Assembly: GCA_026461505.1 (NCBI GenBank) | Contig: JAPJMW010000139.1 | Coordinates: 1-33,561 of the forward strand | DNA: 33,561 bases | Direction of reading: 5' to 3' | Origin: Beijerinckiaceae bacterium | Lineage (GTDB): Bacteria; Pseudomonadota; Alphaproteobacteria; Rhizobiales; Beijerinckiaceae | In this document: piece after piece, positions 16,980 through 24,516 of the stretch | Layout: each line of letters opens with the position of its first letter | How positions within the stretch are numbered: position 1 is the first letter of the stretch | Made by a program: the position numbers and the translations under genes | The notes under the pieces: model-generated | Told to the model about the DNA's origin: nothing | Databases searched by the model: none | The model's input: the letters and a program-made list of their open reading frames with translations, nothing else

Positions 16980-17891
16980 TTATTCCAACTCAGCCGGAAA
17001 TCCCGGAGCGCGTAGATCGGTATGTAGCGCGTCTTCAAGCAATTTTACGATCTGTGACGACCACGCCTCGCCGCCATAGGCCTGGCGGCCTTCGATGAAG
17101 ATTTGCTCGGTGAGGCCTGCGAGTTTTAAGGGTACGCCGAATTCGCGGCCGAATTTGGCGGCAAAGCCCAAATCCTTACACGCCAGATCCATCGTGAAAT
17201 TAATGTTGTAGCTGCCGTTCAAAATCACTTGGCCTTCCGTTTCGTGCACGAAGCTGTTGCCGGAGCTGGCCTTTATGGCATGGAAGGCTTGCGCGAGATC
17301 GAGCCCGCCGCGTTTGGCGAGCATGAGGGCTTCGCCGCAGGCGACTAGGTGGATGAAGGCCAACATATTGGTGATGACCTTGATCACCGAGGCCGAGCCG
17401 ATATCGCCCATGTGGAATATTTCGCCGCCGAGTTTTTTAAGCGCTGGCAGGTGGGTCTCAAACAACTCTTTTTTGCCGCCGACCAATACGGTGATCGTGC
17501 CTTGGGCTGCTTTGTGCACGCCGCCCGTTACAGGTGCCTCGAGCGTCTCGACGCCATGCTCTGAGGCAAGCTTGGCCATGGCTTCGATTTCTTCTTTGCC
17601 ATTGGTTGAATTCTCAATCCATGTGCCGCCCTTTTTGAGGCCCTCAAGAATTCCGTTCTTGCCAGCAAGAACAGCCATCGACACTTTCGGTGAGGGGAGG
17701 CACGTAATCACGGCATCCGAATTTTCGGCCACGGCTTTCGGCGTATCCGCCCAGATGGCGCCGGCTGCGATGAGCTTCTTGGCATTGTCTTTGTTGAGAT
17801 CGGTTACGGTGACCTGATAACCGGCCTTCACCAGATTCATAGCAAGATTGGCACCAAGATGGCCTAAGCCGATATAGCCGTAGCGGAGCAT
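16980..17891 (-). CDS. 3-hydroxyisobutyrate dehydrogenase-family NAD(P)-dependent reductase
   Basis: A 303-residue beta-hydroxyacid dehydrogenase. GLGHLG (residues 8-13) is the dinucleotide fold, EAPVTGGVHKAAQGT is the substrate-binding signature, and a VIKVITNM segment holds the catalytic lysine. Relatives oxidise 3-hydroxyisobutyrate or reduce tartronate semialdehyde (GarR type). I choose ATG at 17891, with GGAAACG upstream. The TTG at 17924, which overlaps the stop of the preceding gene as TTGA, would add an odd 11-residue lysine-rich leader. Coupling to an enolase-superfamily dehydratase points to sugar-acid breakdown, with this enzyme reducing or oxidising a downstream product. Confidence 0.87.
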   Translation of the reverse strand: MLRYGYIGLGHLGANLAMNLVKAGYQVTVTDLNKDNAKKLIAAGAIWADTPKAVAENSDAVITCLPSPKVSMAVLAGKNGILEGLKKGGTWIENSTNGKEEIEAMAKLASEHGVETLEAPVTGGVHKAAQGTITVLVGGKKELFETHLPALKKLGGEIFHMGDIGSASVIKVITNMLAFIHLVACGEALMLAKRGGLDLAQAFHAIKASSGNSFVHETEGQVILNGSYNINFTMDLACKDLGFAAKFGREFGVPLKLAGLTEQIFIEGRQAYGGEAWSSQIVKLLEDALHTDLRAPGFPAELE

Positions 17892-17920
17892 GGGTCGTTT
17901 CCTTTTCGCTTTTTGTAATT

Positions 17921-19123
17921 TCAATTCGGCAAATTCATCGGATCGAAAACCGGCACAAGATGCAGGTCTTTTCCGGTGTAGGGGTGGGCGCGAGCAAGAT
18001 CTTCATCAAGCTCAATGCCCAGGCCCGGTTCATTGGAGGGGATTACGTAACCTGCTTCCCATTTGATTTTGTTTTTGATCAAGGCGCCATAGAAACCATC
18101 GAAGCGTTCAATGCTCTCAAGCACCAAGAAATTCGGGATTGATGCCGCAAGCTGAACATTCGCAGCCGCTTCAACGGGACCGCAATAGAGATGCGGTGCG
18201 ATTTGCGCATAATGGGTTTCTGCCATCGCTGCAATTTTCTTGGTTTCCATGAGACCACCGACGCGGCTTATAGCCATTTGCAGAATATGCGCGGCGCCCG
18301 TTTGCAACACTCGGGCAAATTCGTATTTGGTTGAAAGACGCTCGCCGGTTGCAATCGGAATCGTTGTTTGGCGTGCAACGATCGCCATTTCTTCCGGCAT
18401 TTCGGGTGGTGTTGGCTCTTCAAACCACAATGGATCATAGGCTTCTAACCGACGCGCCAAGCGGATGGCGCCGGAGGTGGTAAATTGACCATGCGTGCCG
18501 AAGAGAAGATCCGCTTTTGTGCCGCAGACTTCGCGCAATTTTTTACAGAATTGCTCGGCACGATCCATCATTTCCAAACTTGGTTGGCGCGGATCGAAAG
18601 TGCCAAACGGGATTGGGTCGAATTTAAGCGCGGTGAAGCCTTGCTCTAAATATTCAACGGCGCGTTCTGCCGCGACGTCGGGCTTGTAATAGACATCGGT
18701 GTCGACATAGGCGTCGCCGCCCTTGGGATAGAGATAGGTGTAGGAGCGAAGCTTTTCATGCACCTTGCCGCCCAAGAGTTCATAGATCGGCTTGTTGAGC
18801 GCCTTGCCGTTGATGTCCCACATCGCGATTTCAAAGCCTGCGATGACGGCGGTGAGTGTCGGGTTGGGGCGCTGCGAATAGCCGCGGCCATAGACGTTTT
18901 TAAACATCTTTTCGAGATGGAAGGGATCCATTCCCTGAATGTGGCTTTCAAACACATCCTCGATCATCACCTTCATGGCCTTGGCGCTAAAGGCCGCGTC
19001 ATACACTTCACCGACACCCGTGATGCCATTATCGGTTGTGAGTTTTACGAAGATGAAATAGCGACCACCAAATTTGGGCGGAGGATTGCCGACGATGAAG
19101 GTTTCGAGGGATTGGATTTTCAT
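17921..19123 (-). CDS. Enolase-superfamily (mandelate racemase/muconate lactonizing) acid-sugar dehydratase
   Basis: A 400-residue member of the mandelate racemase group, probably dehydrating an aldonic or aldaric acid. The barrel carries K167-F-D169 where many members have KxK. It also has GTHGQ with H211, E235 (WFEEP), E261 (ATGERL) and H311 (APHLYCGP). Spacing matches the mannonate/galactonate dehydratase type, in which an Asp lies two residues before the first His; here that residue is Gly209. Metal binding may therefore use a different residue, or the function may have shifted. ATG at 19123. It overlaps the reductase frame downstream, and an inverted repeat lies between its start and the flavoprotein gene. 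Substrate unknown. Confidence 0.85.
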   Translation of the reverse strand: MKIQSLETFIVGNPPPKFGGRYFIFVKLTTDNGITGVGEVYDAAFSAKAMKVMIEDVFESHIQGMDPFHLEKMFKNVYGRGYSQRPNPTLTAVIAGFEIAMWDINGKALNKPIYELLGGKVHEKLRSYTYLYPKGGDAYVDTDVYYKPDVAAERAVEYLEQGFTALKFDPIPFGTFDPRQPSLEMMDRAEQFCKKLREVCGTKADLLFGTHGQFTTSGAIRLARRLEAYDPLWFEEPTPPEMPEEMAIVARQTTIPIATGERLSTKYEFARVLQTGAAHILQMAISRVGGLMETKKIAAMAETHYAQIAPHLYCGPVEAAANVQLAASIPNFLVLESIERFDGFYGALIKNKIKWEAGYVIPSNEPGLGIELDEDLARAHPYTGKDLHLVPVFDPMNLPN

Positions 19124-19147
19124 GGCTGCGTTTCCTCATTATTATTT

Positions 19148-19237
19148 CCGTCATTGCGAGGAGCAAAGCGACGAAGCAACCCAGTTTTTTTTCTGGCTCA
19201 TCAACTGGTTTGCTTCGCTCATCGCTCGCAATGACGG
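19148..19237. repeat. Palindromic intergenic repeat, GTCATTGCGAG type (copy 1)
   Basis: CCGTCATTGCGAG at 19148-19160 is the exact inverse complement of 19225-19237. Inner parts also pair with few mismatches (CGAAGCAACCCAG against CTGGTTTGCTTCG), making one long imperfect hairpin with a T8 run in its loop. It belongs to the widespread 'CGTCATTGCGAGGAGCGAAGCGACGAAGCAATCCAG' class of intergenic repeats. It fills the gap between the dehydratase and flavoprotein genes and could end or stabilise transcripts. Confidence 0.8.
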
Positions 19238-19242
19238 TTAGT

Positions 19243-21687
19243 TTACGCCTTTATCCGTGCTGAAGTAGGATCATACATCGGCTTTAATGACACTTTGGCC
19301 GGAATGCGTTTGCCTGCTACTTCAATCTCATAGCTGCCCGCCAACACGTCATCGACGGTGGCTGCATGCTCAGTGCCGATATAGGCGAGGCCCACGGCGC
19401 CGCCGAGCGTGTAGCCATACATCGCCGAGGTGAGGCGCGAGATGCGCTTGCCGTTTAGCCAGACGGGTTCGTCGTGATAGAGCATCGCGTCGGGATCGGA
19501 GATCAGGAATTGCGCGAGGCGGCGGGTGATGCCTTGCTCTTTTTGTTTGAGCAATGCTTCACGGCCAATAAAGCCGCCTTGCTTGTTCCAAGCCACGCAG
19601 AACCCTAAGCCTGCTTCAAGCGGTGAATCTTCCGGCGTAATGTCATGGCTCCAGTGGCGATAGGCCTTTTCAATGCGGAGCGAATTCATCGCGTGATAGC
19701 CCGCATGTTTGAGGCCGTGTGCAGCCCCATTGGCGAGGATGAAATCATAAACGGCTGTTGTAAATTCGCTCGGGATATAAAGCTCATAGCCGAGTTCGCC
19801 GACATAGGTGATGCGTGTGACGCGGATGCGCGCGGGGCCGACTTCAATCTCGCGGCTTGTGCCAAACGGGAAGGCCTCATTTGATACATCATCGGGCGTT
19901 AATGATTGCAACAATGCGCGCGAGTTTGGTCCCATTAGGCCAATCGTTGACGTGCCTGAGGTGACGTCAACAACGGCCACCGCTTCATCGTCGCGAATGG
20001 CGTTTTCGAGGTGACGGCGATCATGCAATTGCGTCATCGCGGCAGTAACAACGAGATACTCGTTTTGGGAGATCCGTGTGGCGGTGATATCAGCCTCGAT
20101 GCCGCCCTTCTCGTTACACCATTGGGTATAAACCACTTTGCCGATGGCTACGTCCATTTCATTGACCGAAACGCGGTTTAACAACTTCATCGCGTCGCGA
20201 CCTTTAACGGTAAATTTAGCAAACGCACTTTGATCGAAGAGGCCTACCGCTTCGCGCACGGCTTTGCATTCTTCGCGTGAGTTATCGAACCAATTGGGTT
20301 TGCCAAACGTGTATTCGTATTTAGGCTCTTGGCCTGCACGCGCGAACCAGTTCGGGCGCTCCCAGCCCGCGACTTCCCCGAAGCAGGCGCCTGCCGAGGC
20401 GATGCGATCATGTAGGGCAGTTTTGCGGACGCCGCGCGAGGTTTCATATTGTTTGAACGGCCAATGCATCGCGTAGAGAAGGCCCAAGGCTTCCGACACG
20501 CGCGGGATCAAAAAGTGTTTTGTGTTTTGATGCGGATAGAGACGATTGATATCGACATCCCACAAATCAAAGGGCGGCTCGCCTTCTGTAATCCAATGCG
20601 CGAGCGCCATGCCTGCGCCGCCGCCGGATTGAATGCCGATGGAGTTGAAGCCTGCGGCAACAAACACGCCCTTCACTTCGGGCGCTGGTCCTAAAATATA
20701 ACGCTGGTCGGCGGTGAAGCTTTCGGGGCCGTTGAAGAATTTACGGATGCCGACTTTTTCGAGCGATGGAATACGCTTCATCGCATCTTCCAGAATAGGC
20801 GCGAAGTGATCGAAGTCTTCAGGCAATTCGCCAAATTCAAAATCAGCGGGAATACCATCCAATGCCCATGGCTTGGCTTTGGGTTCGAACGCACCGAGCA
20901 GCAGCTTGCCTGCATCTTCTTTGTAATAGGCGCAATGGTCCATGTCGCGCATGACGGGGAGATCGGGTGTCATGCCGTCCATCGGATCGGTGACGATGTA
21001 GAAATGTTCGCAGGCTTGTAATGGCACATCGACTCCGATGGTGCGCGCGAGCGAGCGCGTCCACATGCCGCCTGCGATCACGACCTTGTCGGCTTTGATG
21101 ATGCCTTCCGCCGTTTCAACACCAACCGCGCGGCCATTCTCAACGATAATCTTTTCAACGAGCATGTTCTCGTGAATGGCAACGCCCGACATACGCGCGC
21201 CTTTGGCGAGTGCCATCGTCGTATCGATCGGGTTGCATTTGCCGTCGGACGGATACCAAACCGCGCCGATAACATCGTCGACATTCATCAACGGCCATTT
21301 GGCTTGTGCTTCTTTGGGGCTGATTTCATGCGCTTCGACATCGAAAGAGCGCAGCATATCGGCGGCGCGGCGGAGCTCTTGCCAGCGCTCGGGATTCGTC
21401 GCAATCGAGATAGAGCCCGGTTGCACAAACCCCGTGGCCTGGCCGGTTTCTTTTTCTAAGTTTGTGTAAAGGTCGACCGTGTATTTCGCGAGCCGCGTGA
21501 GGTTTTGCGTGTAGAGCGAGGAACGCACAAGGCCCGCGGCGTGCCATGTCGTGCCGCTGGTGAGGCGCTTGCGCTCCAAGAGCACGACGTCTTTCACGCC
21601 GAGTTTGCCGAGATGATAGGCGGTCGAACAGCCGACAATGCCGCCTCCCACGATAACAACAGAAGCGTACGAGGGCAGAGCGGCCAT
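19243..21687 (-). CDS. Dimethylglycine/sarcosine dehydrogenase-type flavoprotein (FAD + GCV-T domains)
   Basis: An 814-residue two-part enzyme that oxidatively removes an N-methyl group and passes the formaldehyde unit to tetrahydrofolate. Residues 10-400 form a DAO-type FAD domain with GGGIVG at 14-19 and SGTTWHAAGL (44-53), whose His49 corresponds to the covalent FAD-attachment His of dimethylglycine and sarcosine dehydrogenases. The FAO_M linker and a glycine-cleavage T-protein-like folate domain fill the C-terminal half (about 430-805, with YVGELGYELYIPSE). Length and order match DMGDH/SARDH. It is flanked on both sides by related palindromic repeats. In this cluster it would take glycine betaine-derived dimethylglycine or sarcosine; the exact substrate is inferred. 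Confidence 0.88.
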   Translation of the reverse strand: MAALPSYASVVIVGGGIVGCSTAYHLGKLGVKDVVLLERKRLTSGTTWHAAGLVRSSLYTQNLTRLAKYTVDLYTNLEKETGQATGFVQPGSISIATNPERWQELRRAADMLRSFDVEAHEISPKEAQAKWPLMNVDDVIGAVWYPSDGKCNPIDTTMALAKGARMSGVAIHENMLVEKIIVENGRAVGVETAEGIIKADKVVIAGGMWTRSLARTIGVDVPLQACEHFYIVTDPMDGMTPDLPVMRDMDHCAYYKEDAGKLLLGAFEPKAKPWALDGIPADFEFGELPEDFDHFAPILEDAMKRIPSLEKVGIRKFFNGPESFTADQRYILGPAPEVKGVFVAAGFNSIGIQSGGGAGMALAHWITEGEPPFDLWDVDINRLYPHQNTKHFLIPRVSEALGLLYAMHWPFKQYETSRGVRKTALHDRIASAGACFGEVAGWERPNWFARAGQEPKYEYTFGKPNWFDNSREECKAVREAVGLFDQSAFAKFTVKGRDAMKLLNRVSVNEMDVAIGKVVYTQWCNEKGGIEADITATRISQNEYLVVTAAMTQLHDRRHLENAIRDDEAVAVVDVTSGTSTIGLMGPNSRALLQSLTPDDVSNEAFPFGTSREIEVGPARIRVTRITYVGELGYELYIPSEFTTAVYDFILANGAAHGLKHAGYHAMNSLRIEKAYRHWSHDITPEDSPLEAGLGFCVAWNKQGGFIGREALLKQKEQGITRRLAQFLISDPDAMLYHDEPVWLNGKRISRLTSAMYGYTLGGAVGLAYIGTEHAATVDDVLAGSYEIEVAGKRIPAKVSLKPMYDPTSARIKA

Positions 21688-21719
21688 GGGTGTTTCCTTT
21701 AGTTCGTTCGTTTCTTATT

Positions 21720-21837
21720 CGTCCTTGCGCGCGAACGCGAAGCAATCCAGTTGGCGGTGCAGAAATAGGTGTAACGGTACCACGCCACTTTCTACTTTTC
21801 CATCAACTGGGGTGCTTCGCGTTCGCTCGCAATGACG
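21720..21837. repeat. Palindromic intergenic repeat, GTCATTGCGAG type (copy 2)
   Basis: The 34-nt arms at 21720-21753 and 21804-21837 are inverse complements with about four mismatches. They carry GCGAACGCGAAGCAATCCAG and its counterpart CTGGGGTGCTTCGCGTTCGC. The right arm ends in GCTCGCAATGACG, shared with copy 1 at 19226-19236, so the two are one family. The 50-nt loop is unrelated to copy 1. It lies in the 154-nt gap between the MttB-like gene and the flavoprotein gene. Confidence 0.8.
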
Positions 21838-21841
21838 TTAA

Positions 21842-23422
21842 TTATGCTACCTCGCCCATGTCTTTCCTGTCGAGCTTGATCGGGAACTTGGCGCGGATCG
21901 CGTCGTCTACTTCGCGACTGATGTGCTTAGGGTGATGATTTTTCAAAATTTCCGCTGTCTTCTTTACAGCGCGATCAACATAAGTAGGCCGTCCGCGCTC
22001 GTTCCATTCATTCGGGCTCCAGCGGTCGCCGACGGATGGGTAGACGTAATCACGTTGCATCAAATGCAGCGTTTGATCCGAGCCTAAATAATGGCCGGGG
22101 CCGCCGATGCAGACATTGCGGATGGTTTCGATATCGAGCGCTTCGTCTGATGTATCGATGCCGCGCATCGTGCGTTGGGCGGCGGCGATGATGTCGTTGT
22201 CGGCGACAAGTGTTTCTTTACAGATGCCAAGCAAGGAGGCGTGCATGCCTGCTGCTTCATAGATGAGATTGGTGCCCGCATTGCCGACGAGCGTGAGGTT
22301 ATAGGCCTTCTCGTAGCCTGCTTGGAAATCGATGACCTTCGAGTCGCACATGCCGGCGCCTGTGCCGCCATTGAGATCGTAGAAATTGGCCATTTGGCCG
22401 CAGGCTGAGGAGAGCAGCGCCTGCTCTGGGCTGCCACCCGACATCGCGCCGGTGCGCAAATCGGAAACGAAGGGCCAGGTGCCGAAAATATAGGGTGCGC
22501 CAGGCTTAATCGCGTTTACGTAGATCAAGCCAACAAGGCACTCGGCCACTGCCTGCACCACGGTGCCTGCGAGCGATGCGGGGGCGGTTGCGCCTGCTTG
22601 ACCAGCGGATAGCAAGAGAACAGGCATGCCGCCCAAGACCGCCACTTCCAAACATTTGCAGGCGTCTTCGGCGAATTTTAATGGCGGCACGACGAAGCAG
22701 TTGGACTGCGACACGAAGGGGCGCTCGCGCCATTTGTCTTCACCGCCTGCAATCATGTGCAGCATCTGCAAGACTTCGGTTACGTGATCGGGATGCGTCA
22801 TGCCGGTGCCGACATGTTTGGTGGTGCCCACAACGCTGGCATAGGCGGTGTTGATGTCGAGATCGCGCGGGCTTGGCAGCTCGCGACACACATTGGTGCG
22901 CTGGAAAAAGTGGATATTGTCGCAATGGTCGACGATGCGGGCGCAATCATAAAGGTCGACCACGGTCGACTCGCGATACTCGCCTGTCAAAGGCTCAACC
23001 ACATTCACGGCGGCGCCAGCGGTGCCGTAATAGACGTTCTTGCCCCATGGATCCATGTCATAGCGCGGGTCCTGAGCGTAGAGCGGGAAGCGGCGCGCAG
23101 CTTTGGCGATGGTGTCTTCCACCAAGGCACGCGGAAACCGCATCCGGCCATCTTCGCCCATCACGGCGCCGGCTTTGGTCATGTATTCGATGGTGGAGGG
23201 GATGGCGTCCGCAAAGCCGATCTGTTCCAGCACGTCGAGAATTTTGTGATGGATCTTCTGCATATCGGCAGGCGTCAGGACTTGATATTTCCCGCCTGGA
23301 AGACCCGGCCAGATCGGCCGATCCTGATCGGAGAGCTTGGAAGCGCGCGCTTGGCGGCGGGCATCGCGGCCACCGCGGCGACCCGAATCCTTCATTGCCG
23401 TCTCATTTGCCTCGATGGTCAT
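21842..23422 (-). CDS. Trimethylamine methyltransferase (MttB) family protein, non-pyrrolysine type
   Basis: A 526-residue MttB-superfamily protein. Classical members transfer a methyl group from a quaternary or tertiary amine (trimethylamine, glycine betaine, carnitine and similar) to a corrinoid protein. The basic N-terminus (GRRGGRDARRQAR) and the later SQSNCFVVPPLKFA, GGTGAGMCDSKVIDFQ and GGPGHYLGSDQTL segments fit the family. The frame is open throughout with no in-frame amber codon, so it is not a pyrrolysine enzyme and resembles the MtgB-like branch. I use ATG at 23422: the AAGGGAG upstream is 10 nt away, whereas it is only 1 nt from the ATG at 23431. No corrinoid protein or activase is seen in the window. 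Confidence 0.82.
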   Translation of the reverse strand: MTIEANETAMKDSGRRGGRDARRQARASKLSDQDRPIWPGLPGGKYQVLTPADMQKIHHKILDVLEQIGFADAIPSTIEYMTKAGAVMGEDGRMRFPRALVEDTIAKAARRFPLYAQDPRYDMDPWGKNVYYGTAGAAVNVVEPLTGEYRESTVVDLYDCARIVDHCDNIHFFQRTNVCRELPSPRDLDINTAYASVVGTTKHVGTGMTHPDHVTEVLQMLHMIAGGEDKWRERPFVSQSNCFVVPPLKFAEDACKCLEVAVLGGMPVLLLSAGQAGATAPASLAGTVVQAVAECLVGLIYVNAIKPGAPYIFGTWPFVSDLRTGAMSGGSPEQALLSSACGQMANFYDLNGGTGAGMCDSKVIDFQAGYEKAYNLTLVGNAGTNLIYEAAGMHASLLGICKETLVADNDIIAAAQRTMRGIDTSDEALDIETIRNVCIGGPGHYLGSDQTLHLMQRDYVYPSVGDRWSPNEWNERGRPTYVDRAVKKTAEILKNHHPKHISREVDDAIRAKFPIKLDRKDMGEVA

Positions 23423-23431
23423 GGCGATCAT

Positions 23432-23524
23432 GCTCCCTTAAAAATTGTTGGCAAGATCAAGACTTGCTGGACACCCAATCGTCAAGAGATTGCTTTTCAT
23501 CAACAGATGAATTTAATTCATATT
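23432..23524. promoter_or_regulatory. Divergent regulatory region between MttB-like and LysR genes
   Basis: This 93-nt gap separates two divergent starts, the usual place for LysR operators. TTCATC-N4-GATGAA at 23496-23511 is a perfect dyad, and TCATATTATGA overlaps the LysR start (23518-23528) as a second small palindrome. These are candidate binding sites for the regulator itself. No good Shine-Dalgarno precedes the LysR start. Confidence 0.45.
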
Positions 23525-24460
23525 ATGAGAGAGACCTTACCCGCATCGCGGCTTGATCCAAAGCCCCTGTCCCTTCCGCCGCTGACCGCCTTGCGCGCTT
23601 TTGAGGCGGCGGCGCGGCACGAAAGCTTTCGCTTGGCGGCTGAAGAGTTGAATATCACCCAATCCGCCGTCAGCCATCAGATCGCGCATCTTGAAAAATG
23701 GCTGGGGAAGGATTTATTCCGGCGCACCGGACGCAAAGTGGAACTGACCGAAGCGGGGCGGCTGTACTTCCCCTATTTGCGCGAGGCGTTCGAGAAAATT
23801 GATGCCGGAACGCAACTGGTTTCTCGTCCGGCGCAGCAGGAATTGACCGTCCAGCTGTATGTGACGGTTGCCTCGCGGTGGATGATGGGCCGCTTGCACG
23901 CCTTGCAGCAGGCTTGCCCCGATCTTCTGGTGCGGTTCAATGCCAGCCAGATGGATTGGGAGTTTGATCCTCGCCATGCCGATGTTGGTATCATTTCAAC
24001 GACGGAGCCGAATCGACAGGGCTTTTCCTACACACCTCTGTTTGAGGCCCGTTTAATTGCCGTCTGTAGTCCGAAACTGTTGGCACAGAATTCGCCGATT
24101 GTAGAGCCAGCTGATATTGTGCGCCATACGTTGTTGCAGGTTTACACGGCCCAACATGATTGGGATGTGTGGCTGGGCGCTGCCGGCCTTTCCGGTTTGA
24201 ATGACGGGGCTACGATCCGGTTCGATAGTTATCTGTTAGCGTTAGAGGCCGCGATGGACGGACAGGGCATTGCGATTGTTCCGGATTTTCTGGCGCGTCA
24301 GGACTTGGCTGCCGGACGCTTGGTGCAACCGGTCGCGCAATCGGTGCCGCAGCCTGCGCGGTGGTATTTGGTTTCGCGTAAAGACCGCACCGACGAGCCA
24401 GCCATTGCGCGCTTCCGGTTTTGGCTTCTAGGCGAAGTGGCGGAAATGCAGCAGCGTTGA
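23525..24460 (+). CDS. LysR-family transcriptional regulator, GcvA-like
   Basis: A 311-residue LysR regulator. The winged-helix HTH is at about residues 17-76 (LPPLTALRAFEAAARHESF, then AAEELNITQSAVSHQIAHLE, then LFRRTGRKVELTEAG). A type-2 periplasmic-binding-like effector domain follows. The opening matches the GcvA subgroup. The open frame extends upstream to 22757, but that part lies antisense to the MttB-like gene and is not regulator sequence. I take ATG at 23525; ATG at 23507 is possible. It is divergent from the MttB-like gene and co-directional with the hydrolase 56 nt downstream, so it probably controls one or both in response to a quaternary amine or its product (inference). Confidence 0.9.
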   Translation: MRETLPASRLDPKPLSLPPLTALRAFEAAARHESFRLAAEELNITQSAVSHQIAHLEKWLGKDLFRRTGRKVELTEAGRLYFPYLREAFEKIDAGTQLVSRPAQQELTVQLYVTVASRWMMGRLHALQQACPDLLVRFNASQMDWEFDPRHADVGIISTTEPNRQGFSYTPLFEARLIAVCSPKLLAQNSPIVEPADIVRHTLLQVYTAQHDWDVWLGAAGLSGLNDGATIRFDSYLLALEAAMDGQGIAIVPDFLARQDLAAGRLVQPVAQSVPQPARWYLVSRKDRTDEPAIARFRFWLLGEVAEMQQR

Positions 24461-24516
24461 CACGATAAAAGCCGTCGATGAAAACTGGCGGTAAAGCATC
24501 AAGGGGAGGAATATCG

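Noticed and set aside
18646-18957. 103-codon minus-strand open frame inside the dehydratase gene
   Set aside because: Ser/Arg/Thr-rich alternate-frame shadow within a well-supported enolase-superfamily gene.
22757-23524. Long upstream extension of the LysR reading frame (256 extra codons)
   Set aside because: It lies wholly antisense to the MttB-like gene and in the divergent gap, has no family sequence, and the LysR HTH begins only after 23525.
22873-23556. 227-codon + strand open frame
   Set aside because: Arg-rich shadow of the MttB-like gene in another frame; no domain pattern and no ribosome site.
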